Shown piece after piece: positions 1 through 6,650 of a stretch of 12,934 nt of DNA. Both the position numbers and the translations under genes were made by a program. The notes under the pieces were generated by a model. It ran no database searches and was not told the origin of the DNA. It saw nothing but the letters and a program-made list of their open reading frames with translations. The DNA comes from an uncultured Planctomycetales bacterium (GTDB lineage Bacteria > Planctomycetota > Planctomycetia > Isosphaerales > Isosphaeraceae), in the NCBI GenBank assembly GCA_937907525.1, contig CALCIB010000025.1:1-12934 (forward strand), in the 5' to 3' direction. The first letter of the stretch is position 1; each line of letters starts with the position of its first letter.

Positions 1-71
1 AGACGACCGTTGGAATTCGCGGAAGCCCGTCCGGGAAGCCCTGGACGTCGACGGCCCTCTCGCCCGCCCCC

Positions 72-116
72 CCTCATCCGGCCCTTCGGGCCACCTTCCC
101 CCGCGAGGGGGGAAGG
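72..116. repeat. Intergenic hairpin repeat, possible terminator
   Basis: Two perfect hairpins follow each other here. The first pairs GGCCC (80-84) with GGGCC (88-92) around TTC. The second pairs CCTTCCCCC (94-102) with GGGGGAAGG (108-116) around a short GCGAG loop. The pattern CCTCATCCGG, then a short GC hairpin, then a CCTTC...GAAGG hairpin resembles a class of dispersed intergenic repeats that I recall from many high-GC bacterial genomes. That resemblance is from memory and was not searched. The element lies about 70 nt beyond the stop codon of the last minus-strand gene, so it could also end that transcript. No T-tract follows on either strand. Confidence 0.5.
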
Positions 117-120
117 CCGT

Positions 121-138
121 TATGTCGGCCGCGACATA
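121..138. repeat. Perfect 7-bp inverted repeat
   Basis: TATGTCG (121-127) pairs perfectly with CGACATA (132-138) around a GCCG loop. It directly follows the two hairpins at 80-116 and lies 50 nt downstream of the stop codon of the 189-1244 gene on the minus strand. It may be part of the same repeat element, a terminator stem or a protein-binding palindrome. The sequence alone does not decide between these. Confidence 0.4.
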
Positions 139-188
139 CTGATGGGACGGACTCCGACCCCGCGCCGGCGAGGGCCGATCGGGCCCGT

Positions 189-1244
189 TCATTGCGTCGC
201 CGAGATCGATCCCAGCGGGCTGCCGCGAATGGCCATCCCCTCGGGTAGCGGCCGGGCGGCGACGCTGAAGCCGCGGGCGGTCAGGTCGTCGCGGAGGGCG
301 CGGTACAGGGCGAAGCTGTCCGGGTAGACCCACATCGTCACCACGGCGCGACCGGGGTTCAAGCGGTTGAGGGCGCGGGTGAAGGCGGAGATCGGGTTGC
401 GCGTCGCCTCATACGTCTCGCCGCGGCCGTCGAGTTCTGGGACGACCTCCCAGCCGCGAAGGTCGAACCGGACGCTGCTCCGCTCCAGAAGCTCCTCGAT
501 CCCCGTCTGCGCCCGGCCCAGGACGTAGGAGAGCGAGAACGACCCGACCGGCCCGACCCGCGACGAGAGCATCCCCGTCCGATCGGCCATCCGGATCTTC
601 ACCTGGGCGTCGGACTTGGCGAGTTCCAGAAGCCGCTCCAGGTCGATGAAGCTGACGCGCCCCCGGCGCAGCTCGAAGTGATACTCGTCGGCGTTGGCGG
701 GGCGGGCCACCGGGTTCTGGTTCAGAAGCGGCGTCGGCTTGGGAAGCGGCAGGCTCCGCAGGTCGGCCACCTCCTTCGTCAGCTTGTCGTTCTCGGCCTT
801 GAGGAATCCCCCCCTGGCCGACGCCCTGGCGATCTGGACGCTCGGGTTGCGGATCTTGAACGCCAGCTTCCTCCCCCTGGCCGTCGCCAGGGCCGAGCGG
901 GTGGCGCTCGCGGCCAGGGCCTTGCGAGCCTCCGCGGCGCGGGCCTCGGCGCGGGCGCGGTCGCGGGCCGCGGCGTCGAGATCGGCCTGGGCCCCGGCGA
1001 CCGCCTCGCGATCCAACGTCGGCGCCGGCGGGGCCTCCGCGACCGGCTCCGGCTCGGGCTCCGGCTCCGGCTCGGGCGTGAGGACGGGTTCGACGTTGGC
1101 GACGAGGGGCGCTTCAGGCTCGGGCGAAACCGCCGCCGGTGGGGCGGGTTCGGGCGCGCGGGGGCGGTTCACGAAGACGTTCAGCGCGACGACGGCGGCG
1201 AGCACGACGGGAATCGCCAGGATCTGGCGGGCGTTCTCGGTCAT
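189..1244 (-). CDS. Membrane-anchored coiled-coil protein with ExbD-like domain
   Basis: The 351-residue product has no recognised function. One hydrophobic segment (about residues 8-27) follows a short N-terminus. Next come a Pro/Glu spacer (30-77) with a run of Glu-Pro dipeptides like the TonB spacer, an Ala/Arg/Glu-rich coiled coil (about 78-165) and a globular C-terminal domain (about 186-340). In that domain, EYHFELRRGRVSFID and, at about 300-333, VTMWVYPDSFALYRALRDDL match the start and end of the domain repeated in the upstream gene. The ATG at 1244 shares one base with that gene's TGA stop (TGATG), and a GTG at 1247 is also possible, so the two genes are probably translationally coupled. 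Inference: an inner-membrane protein with most of its mass in the periplasm, working with its neighbour. The reading frame is well supported and the function is open. Confidence 0.8.
   Translation of the reverse strand: MTENARQILAIPVVLAAVVALNVFVNRPRAPEPAPPAAVSPEPEAPLVANVEPVLTPEPEPEPEPEPVAEAPPAPTLDREAVAGAQADLDAAARDRARAEARAAEARKALAASATRSALATARGRKLAFKIRNPSVQIARASARGGFLKAENDKLTKEVADLRSLPLPKPTPLLNQNPVARPANADEYHFELRRGRVSFIDLERLLELAKSDAQVKIRMADRTGMLSSRVGPVGSFSLSYVLGRAQTGIEELLERSSVRFDLRGWEVVPELDGRGETYEATRNPISAFTRALNRLNPGRAVVTMWVYPDSFALYRALRDDLTARGFSVAARPLPEGMAIRGSPLGSISATQ
1044..1077 (-). repeat. 6-bp periodic repeat encoding a Glu-Pro run
   Basis: A near-perfect hexamer repeat (GGCTCC/GGCTCG on the plus strand) encodes the Pro-Glu-Pro-Glu run in the spacer of the 189-1244 protein. 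Such runs form stiff extended spacers in TonB-like proteins. At DNA level the tract could change length by slippage in whole-codon steps. Confidence 0.7.
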
Positions 1245-3814
1245 CACCAGATCCCCCGATCGTCGAAGAGTCGCGGGTTCTGCGCGCCGGCCACCTGAAG
1301 CGTCATGGGCCAGTCGAGCCCGGAGAAGAGCAACTGCCGGCGCGCCTCCCAGAAGTTGGCCGCGCCATCCTCCCGCACCAGGAACTTGACGCGAGGGATC
1401 GGCTTGATGGCGGGGTCGACCGCGGCGCGACGGCGGGCCTCGGCCTCCAGGTTCCGGGTGAGCAACTCCTCCTCGCGACGATCCGTAAGCGCGTGGGCGG
1501 TGATCCGACGGTTCCCCGGCTGGATCGTCACGCCGTCGCGATCGCAGGCGACGACGATCTCGAACGGCGCCTCGATCGCCGGCGTTCGCCTCCAGTCCTT
1601 GCTCCGACCTCGCGGTCCCTTGCCGTCGCCCTGACCGGAGTTCCCCTGACCCTGGTCCTTCCCCTTGCCGTCTTCCGACTGGTTCCCAAGCATCAGGCTG
1701 GGAGGCTGCATCCCGCCCGGCGAGCCGATCTCGATTGGCAAGGGCAGCGGCACCCCGCCGCCGCTCGAACCCGGATTCATCGCCGACGACTTCATGCCCG
1801 CCCCCGTCGCGTTCGCCGACGCCGCGTTCGCGCTCGAACTCGCGGCCGACGCCGCTCCCGGACCCGAACCTCGAAGCGATCCCGACGCCCCGGCCAGCGC
1901 CCCCAGGCTCGACGCCGGCGCCGGCGTCGCCGACCCCGCGCCGCCGACCGCCGAATCAGCCGAAAGCGCCCCAGGCGTCCCGGTCGACTCCGTCGAGGGA
2001 TTCCCAGGCGCTCCGGACGTCGCGGACGCCGACGCAGGCGATCCGAGCGCTCCAGTCGACTCCGTCGAGGGATTCCTGGGCGCCCCGGCCGAATCCCCGG
2101 CGTTCGCGGCCCCGGCGTCGCCCGGTCGACCGCTCGAAAGCCGTCCGGCTTGATAGCCCCAGGCGGCGCCCGGCGACGCGCCAGCGGGGGCCGAGTCGCC
2201 CCAGGTCAGGCCGCCGCCAGGGTCGGGCTCGGAGCCGAGGCCGGCCGGGGCCGGTTCCAGACCGCGCGAAACCGCGCCGCGCCCCGCGCCGGGGCGGTCG
2301 ATCCCGAGCCCCCCGCCGCGGGCGAAGTCGGGTCGGGCGATGTCGCGGGTCGCCGGGGCGATCCCCGTCCCGACGTAGTCGCCGACGCCGACGTCCCGAC
2401 CCGCCGACGAACCTCCGCGGGTCGCGCCGTCCGTCCCAAGCGCGCCGGCGATCCCCTCGTCCGAAGCCGAATCGCCGGCCCCGCCGAACGATCCTCCCCC
2501 CGCGCCTGGACGTCGCGACGGCCAAACGAACGCATTGGGACCGTCGCCCGCCGAGCCGGTTCCGGCGCCGCCGCCCGAGCGACCACGGGCCAGGTCGAAC
2601 CCGCCGACCGTCCCCCGCGGCTCGCCGCCGCCGCCGGCCCCCGCGCCGCCGCTCCCGCCGGGCCAGGCCAGGCCGCCGCCAGCCAACGCGCCGGCGCCTG
2701 AGCCGGGCTTGCCTTCTCCACCGCCGCCGCCGGGCCAGCCCAGGCCGCCGCCGATCGTCGAACCGGCCCCGCCGCCACCGCCGCCGCTTGGCCAGGCGCC
2801 GGTCGGGGCATCGCCGCCAGGACCGCCCCCGCCGCCGTTCGATCGGGACGCGAGGCCGGACGCCGCGGCCCCGAGGCTCGGCGAACCGTCCCAGGCGGCC
2901 ACGTCGTCGAAGTTGGGGACGTGGATCTCCATGTCGGCCGCGACCAACTCGTAGCCGAAGGCGATCCCCAGGGGCTCCAGTCGGGCGCGGACCTCGTAAT
3001 ACGATCGGACGCCGTCGGGGCGGACGAGGAAGACGAAGTAGGGGACGACCGGCGCGCCGTCGGGCGACGGCGAGTTTTGCACCTTTAGAAGCTCGCGCGC
3101 CAGGGCCACCACGACGGGGCTCGATCGCGGGTTCGCCAGGCCGGAGAGTTCCAGCATCGTGAAGGTCGGGCCGTCGGGCTTGATGGCGACCTGACCGCCC
3201 GTGCATTCGATGACGATCGGCCGCTTCCAGGTGCCGTTCTCGCCCTGATACGGCAGGACGGCGTAACTCCCCTCGCCAGGCGCGGCGGCGATGGCCGCTT
3301 TCAAGGCGTCGCGCTCCTGGGCCAGCACGTCGCGCCGGGAGGCCATGGCGTCGACCTCGCGGGTCGCCCGTTGGGCCTTCTCGTCCATCGTCGCGAGTTG
3401 TCGCTTCACCAGCATCTCGCGCCGACGCCACGATTCGGCCTCGGCGTCGGCGCGCTTCCGCGCCGAATCCAACCCCTCGGCCTCGCGATCGAGGCGTTCC
3501 GCCTCGGCGCGCTCCCTGGCGGTCGATTCCGCAAGCTCGGCCAGCGCCTTCGGCGTCGGATCCTCCACGGGCGCGGGTGGGGGCGTCGGGGCGGGACGCG
3601 GCTCGTCGGCGAGCCTGGGAGGATCGGGGGGCGGGAGAGGTTCCGGCGTCGGCGCGGGCTCGGGGGGAGGGGGCGGAACGGCCTGGGCGACCTTCGGCGC
3701 CCGCAACGCCTTGCGGTGCAGGGAGATCACCAGGTTGAGCGTCCCGAGAAGGCACGCCACGACGAGGGCGACCGTCGCGACTTCCGTCCCGATCTTGCGC
3801 CTGTCGCTCGCCAA
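1244..3814 (-). CDS. Membrane-anchored Gly-rich protein with duplicated ExbD-like domain
   Basis: This large protein of unknown function has 856 residues from the TTG at 3814. In order it shows a transmembrane segment (about 11-32), a Pro-rich spacer (45-85), a charged coiled coil (89-179) and a first alpha/beta domain (184-294). A Gly/Ala/Ser/Pro linker of about 430 residues (315-744) follows, then a second copy of the domain (749-842). The copies share an entry strand (IVIECTGGQVAIKP; IVVACDRDGVTIQP) and an exit unit (FLVRPDGVRSYYEVRARL; FLVREDGAANFWEARRQL). Beta-strand, helix with Tyr/Trp, then strand recalls the ExbD/TolR periplasmic domain, which is an inference. TTG is preferred because GGAGG (3821-3825) lies 6 nt upstream. 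A GTG at 3862 would add 16 Arg-rich residues but has a poorly spaced ribosome site. The stop overlaps the next gene by one base. The coding frame is supported by the conserved domains at both ends. Confidence 0.8.
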   Translation of the reverse strand: MASDRRKIGTEVATVALVVACLLGTLNLVISLHRKALRAPKVAQAVPPPPPEPAPTPEPLPPPDPPRLADEPRPAPTPPPAPVEDPTPKALAELAESTARERAEAERLDREAEGLDSARKRADAEAESWRRREMLVKRQLATMDEKAQRATREVDAMASRRDVLAQERDALKAAIAAAPGEGSYAVLPYQGENGTWKRPIVIECTGGQVAIKPDGPTFTMLELSGLANPRSSPVVVALARELLKVQNSPSPDGAPVVPYFVFLVRPDGVRSYYEVRARLEPLGIAFGYELVAADMEIHVPNFDDVAAWDGSPSLGAAASGLASRSNGGGGGPGGDAPTGAWPSGGGGGGAGSTIGGGLGWPGGGGGEGKPGSGAGALAGGGLAWPGGSGGAGAGGGGEPRGTVGGFDLARGRSGGGAGTGSAGDGPNAFVWPSRRPGAGGGSFGGAGDSASDEGIAGALGTDGATRGGSSAGRDVGVGDYVGTGIAPATRDIARPDFARGGGLGIDRPGAGRGAVSRGLEPAPAGLGSEPDPGGGLTWGDSAPAGASPGAAWGYQAGRLSSGRPGDAGAANAGDSAGAPRNPSTESTGALGSPASASATSGAPGNPSTESTGTPGALSADSAVGGAGSATPAPASSLGALAGASGSLRGSGPGAASAASSSANAASANATGAGMKSSAMNPGSSGGGVPLPLPIEIGSPGGMQPPSLMLGNQSEDGKGKDQGQGNSGQGDGKGPRGRSKDWRRTPAIEAPFEIVVACDRDGVTIQPGNRRITAHALTDRREEELLTRNLEAEARRRAAVDPAIKPIPRVKFLVREDGAANFWEARRQLLFSGLDWPMTLQVAGAQNPRLFDDRGIW
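1983..2076 (-). repeat. Direct duplication within the Gly-rich coding region
   Basis: A 22-bp sequence at 1983-2004 recurs exactly at 2055-2076. The 72-nt pitch equals 24 codons, so the frame is kept. Both copies encode the NPSTESTG segment, and flanking bases are partly similar. This looks like an in-frame duplication that has since diverged, as expected of an expanding low-complexity linker. Confidence 0.7.
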
Positions 3815-3820
3815 CGTCCA

Positions 3821-3825
3821 CCTCC
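3821..3825 (-). promoter_or_regulatory. Ribosome binding site deciding a TTG start
   Basis: GGAGG on the minus strand lies 6 nt before the TTG at 3814. It is the best-placed ribosome site near the 5' end of the 1244-3814 gene and the reason for preferring this rare start codon over the GTG at 3862. Confidence 0.5.
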
Positions 3826-3835
3826 GCCATCCATG

Positions 3836-3855
3836 CCCGCCGAGCGGTCGGCGGG
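3836..3855 (-). promoter_or_regulatory. 8-bp perfect hairpin in the leader
   Basis: CCCGCCGA pairs perfectly with TCGGCGGG around a four-base loop. On the minus strand it ends about 10 nt before the GGAGG ribosome site. It could affect translation of the 1244-3814 gene or stop readthrough from the upstream operon. No T-tract follows. If translation begins at 3862 instead, the stem would be coding. Confidence 0.35.
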
Positions 3856-3929
3856 TTCCCACCGGCTCCGCGCGGCGTAGGCATTAGATCGGATCGTCGG
3901 GGCGTGAGGCTTGAATCGAGGGCTTCGGA

Positions 3930-3944
3930 GGCGCTTGGGGCGCC
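3930..3944 (-). terminator. Weak hairpin after the membrane-protein gene
   Basis: GGCGC and GCGCC pair perfectly around a five-base loop directly after the stop codon of the 3946-4527 gene. There is no T-tract, so intrinsic termination is only a possibility. It lies in the 131-nt gap between the two minus-strand operons, which probably also carries the promoter of the left operon, though I see no convincing -35/-10 pair. Confidence 0.25.
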
Positions 3945-3945
3945 G

Positions 3946-4527
3946 TCAGGGGCCGGTGGAGAAGCCGTCGCGACGCAAATCGGCCAGGCGTTCGAGATGA
4001 AGTTCTAGCCAGGTCCCCACCCGGTCCACGGTCGGGAACCGCGACAGCAACACGGCGAGGAGCGCTCCGGCGACGGCCAGCGAAAGGGGCTCGCCCTCCA
4101 TCATGTACGCGAGCAGCGCGAAGAGCGCGCCCCCCTCGTTCATCGCCGACGCCACGATGAGTTGGGCCTGAAACAACGGCAGCAACCGGCCGACGTCGCC
4201 CGCCGGGTAGACCTGGCGCTGGCCGGAACTCGTGGGCCTCGTCTCGTCGAGCGTCAATCCGCCGGCGATCATGCGCAGCCCGTTGGCGACCATGAGCCTC
4301 GGCGCGACGATCGAGGCGATCAGCGTGAGGGCGCCCACGACAGCGGCCAGCGCCGTTAACAACGGTAGGCCCAGGATCATCGGCCCCGGCGCCACTGGCG
4401 GCCGGGTCGCGTCCCGAAACACCGTGACGGTCAAAACGCCGAAGAAGATCACGCCGGCGGCCAGCGCCACGACGACGATCTGCATGGTCCGGACCTGGGC
4501 CTGGATGTCGGCTTCATCGAACTTCAT
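3946..4527 (-). CDS. Four-helix integral membrane protein, function unknown
   Basis: The 193-residue product has four hydrophobic segments at about 16-36, 50-76, 122-142 and 147-163, with no signal peptide and a charged C-terminal tail. The third segment, SAMNEGGALFALLAYMMEGE, resembles a conserved 'EGAAFFNLIAY' type helix that I recall from uncharacterised planctomycete inner-membrane proteins (family memory, not a search). The ATG at 4527 lies 28 nt after the stop codon of the DUF1501 gene, and the Shine-Dalgarno signal is weak (GAGAG), so it is probably the last gene of that operon. A soluble loop of about 45 residues (77-121) separates the two helical pairs. I cannot assign a transport or enzymatic role. 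Confidence 0.75.
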   Translation of the reverse strand: MKFDEADIQAQVRTMQIVVVALAAGVIFFGVLTVTVFRDATRPPVAPGPMILGLPLLTALAAVVGALTLIASIVAPRLMVANGLRMIAGGLTLDETRPTSSGQRQVYPAGDVGRLLPLFQAQLIVASAMNEGGALFALLAYMMEGEPLSLAVAGALLAVLLSRFPTVDRVGTWLELHLERLADLRRDGFSTGP

Positions 4528-4555
4528 CGAAAGGCTCTCGTCGTTGGCGACCCCG

Positions 4556-6025
4556 TCAGGCCAGAAGATCCGGGATGACGTGGCCGTGGACGTCGGTGAG
4601 GCGGCGGTCCACGCCGTTGTCGCGGACGGTCAACCGGGTGTGGTCGATCCCCAGCAAATGCAGGATGGTCGCGTGTAGGTCGTAGACCTCGGTGGAGCTT
4701 CCCCGGTCGAGCGGCTTGAAGCCGGTTTCGTCGCTGGGGCCGTAGCTCACGCCGGGCTTCACGCCGCCGCCGGCCATCCAGCTTGTGAAGCAGTGCGGGT
4801 TGTGGTCGCGGCCCTTGCCTCCCTGGCTCGACGGCATCCGGCCGAACTCGGTGGTCCAAAGGACGATGGTGTCCTCCAGAAGCCCCGTCCGCTTCAAGTC
4901 CTGGATCAGCGCCGACGTCCCCCGCGCCATGCCCAGGGCGAGCGGGCCGTGGTCGCGGTGGACGTCCTCGTGGGAGTCCCAGTTGCGGCGCGGAAAGCCG
5001 TTGTCGTTGCCGCTCCAGATCTGCACGAACCGGACCCCGCGCTCCAGCAACCGCCGCGCGACCAGGCAGCGGCGGGAGAAGACGATCGTCTCCTCTAATG
5101 CGTTGATCTCGGCCGGGAACGACGTCGGGACATGGTCCAGGCCGTAGAGCTTGAGGACCTCGGGCGACTCCCTGGAGACGTCCAGGGCCTCCGGCGCGGC
5201 GAGTTGCATCCGGGCGGCCAGTTCATACGACTGGATGCGGCCGTCGAGGCGGTCGTCGTCGGGGCGTCGATCGGCGTATTTGCGGTTGAGGCGGTTCAAG
5301 AGGGCGACGCCCGCCTCGTCGCCGGCGCGGGAGGCGAAGGCGACGCGCTCGTCGGGGAACAGGTCGGCGATGGGGCGCGGGGCGGAGAGGTCGACGACGG
5401 TCCCCTGATGCCGCGAGGGGAGGAACGCGGCGTCCCAGTTCTTCGACCCGTTGGACGCCAGCCCGCGGGGGTCCGGCAGGACGACGAACGCCGGCAGGTC
5501 GTCGCTCATCCGGCCCAGGCCGTAGGAGACCCAGCTTCCCATCGACGGGAAGCCGGGGCGGTTGAAGCCGGTGGTCTGCAAGAGCGTCCCCTGGCTGTGG
5601 ACGCCGGTCTTGCCCGCCATGTTATGAATAAACGCGATCTCGTCGACCACCTCACCCAGCGGCGCGACCACTTCGGAGAGGAGCTTGCCCGACCGGCCGT
5701 AAGGCTTGAAGTCCCAGAGCGGGCGCAGCCAGGGGCCCAGGCCGTCCTGAAACGTCTCCACCTTCTCGCCGAAGCTGGAGGGCTTGCCGTCGTGCTTGAC
5801 CAGGTCGGGCTTGAAGTCGAACAGGTCGACGTGGCTCGCCCCGCCGGCCATGAACAGTTGTACGACCCGTTTCGCCTTCGGCGCGTGGTGCAGGCCGCCG
5901 TCGGGACGGAGCTTCAGCCCCCCCGCGACCTCCGCCGCCAGCAGCCCGTCGGCCCCCAGCATGCTCGCCAGCGCCAGCCCGCCGAGGCCCCCACCGCTGC
6001 GCCACAGGAAGTCGCGACGGTTCAT
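4556..6025 (-). CDS. DUF1501 family protein, Tat-exported, sulfatase-like fold
   Basis: The 489-residue product matches the DUF1501 family (Pfam PF07394), which belongs to the alkaline phosphatase/sulfatase superfamily; its reaction is not established. The N-terminus carries a twin-arginine signal (NRRDFLWRS) and a hydrophobic segment ending near residue 31, so it is exported folded. Family marks visible are LFMAGGASHVDLFDFKP (about 57-73), EFGRMP (393-398), DHNPH (407-411) and the C-terminal DLHATILHLLGIDH. The ATG at 6025 is chosen because the Tat motif begins there and GGAGG lies 8 nt upstream; an in-frame start 30 codons earlier would place extra residues before the signal. The start overlaps the SUKH gene stop as ATGA. 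Such genes usually follow a PSCyt/PSD1 gene directly and are thought to act with it outside the cytoplasm. Length is normal and no damage is seen. Confidence 0.95.
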   Translation of the reverse strand: MNRRDFLWRSGGGLGGLALASMLGADGLLAAEVAGGLKLRPDGGLHHAPKAKRVVQLFMAGGASHVDLFDFKPDLVKHDGKPSSFGEKVETFQDGLGPWLRPLWDFKPYGRSGKLLSEVVAPLGEVVDEIAFIHNMAGKTGVHSQGTLLQTTGFNRPGFPSMGSWVSYGLGRMSDDLPAFVVLPDPRGLASNGSKNWDAAFLPSRHQGTVVDLSAPRPIADLFPDERVAFASRAGDEAGVALLNRLNRKYADRRPDDDRLDGRIQSYELAARMQLAAPEALDVSRESPEVLKLYGLDHVPTSFPAEINALEETIVFSRRCLVARRLLERGVRFVQIWSGNDNGFPRRNWDSHEDVHRDHGPLALGMARGTSALIQDLKRTGLLEDTIVLWTTEFGRMPSSQGGKGRDHNPHCFTSWMAGGGVKPGVSYGPSDETGFKPLDRGSSTEVYDLHATILHLLGIDHTRLTVRDNGVDRRLTDVHGHVIPDLLA

Positions 6026-6639
6026 TTCCAGGTCCTCCCGCGCGTCACCTCGCCGGTCTTGATGTCCATCTTCCAGTCGAAGCCCAGCGGCGGGGACGGG
6101 TGGTCTTTCTTCCATTCCAGGTAGCGTTGATGTTCCCGTTCGATCCAGCGGACGAACTCAAGGAAGTTCGGCGCGATGATCTCTCCGGGATGCTCGATGG
6201 GCCCCCAGCGGACGACCGGATACTCGCCGGCGTCGTCGGGCATGGAGGAATCCAGGAAGTACGAGAGTTCCCCGCCGTCGCAGTTCAAATAGACCAGGTG
6301 GCGCGGCAAGCCCTCGCGGTCGCGGATCGGGCCGGACCACGCGGTCTTGGAGTCCTCGACGACGCTCGACCAAAAATGCGACTCCGCCCCGTCTCGCTCC
6401 TCCGTCGACAACCCGGAAATCTCGTTGCTCCCGATGAACCCGGCGCCGAAGTGGAGGAGGAACGTCCGATAGCTCGGCGGGAACGCGACCCCAAGCTCGC
6501 GCTCGGCGTCCGCGACCATCTCCTCGGGGACGGGGCCGTGGTAGAAAGCGTCACCGGACACCTTTCCGGGGACGGGATCGCGCCATTGCTCGCCGAAGAT
6601 GCGGCGGTACTCCTCGATCATCGCGTCGTCTCGGCCCAT
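6022..6639 (-). CDS. SUKH (SMI1/KNR4) domain protein
   Basis: The 205-residue soluble protein carries a SUKH-1/SMI1-KNR4 domain (Pfam PF09346) at about 35-170. Visible marks are an Asp/Glu-rich helix leading to LGVAFPPSYRTFLLHFGAG (49-67), then GSNEISGL, and LVYLNCDGGELSYFLDSS (115-132) followed by PVVRWGP. It has no signal peptide, so it is cytoplasmic. Known SUKH proteins are often immunity proteins against contact-dependent or polymorphic toxins, while others are housekeeping or regulatory. No toxin gene is in this window, so immunity is only one option. AGGAG overlaps the upstream stop codon (TAGGAG) and lies 6 nt before the ATG, which fixes this start over Met7. The ATGA overlap with the DUF1501 gene shows it belongs to the same operon, an unusual place for this family. 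Confidence 0.88.
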   Translation of the reverse strand: MGRDDAMIEEYRRIFGEQWRDPVPGKVSGDAFYHGPVPEEMVADAERELGVAFPPSYRTFLLHFGAGFIGSNEISGLSTEERDGAESHFWSSVVEDSKTAWSGPIRDREGLPRHLVYLNCDGGELSYFLDSSMPDDAGEYPVVRWGPIEHPGEIIAPNFLEFVRWIEREHQRYLEWKKDHPSPPLGFDWKMDIKTGEVTRGRTWK

Positions 6640-6645
6640 CGCGCG

Positions 6646-6650
6646 CTCCT
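6646..6650 (-). promoter_or_regulatory. Ribosome binding site overlapping a stop codon
   Basis: AGGAG on the minus strand shares bases with the TAG stop of the PSCyt/PSD1 gene (TAGGAG) and sits 6 nt before the SUKH ATG. It ties translation of the SUKH gene to the preceding gene and supports one transcript. Confidence 0.6.

Noticed and set aside
10..327. Plus-strand open frame at the left edge
   Set aside because: It crosses the hairpin repeats at 80-138 and runs into the 3' end of a minus-strand gene. Its translation is Arg/Pro-rich and has no ribosome site.
1139..3162. Long Arg/Pro-rich plus-strand open frames opposite the 1244-3814 gene
   Set aside because: They mirror the Gly/Ala-rich minus-strand coding sequence. 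The translations are Arg/Pro low complexity without domain, signal peptide or ribosome site.
1956..3884. A second long minus-strand frame overlapping the Gly-rich gene
   Set aside because: It is a shifted frame of the same region with very high Arg content and no conserved motif. The accepted frame carries the membrane segment and both conserved domains.
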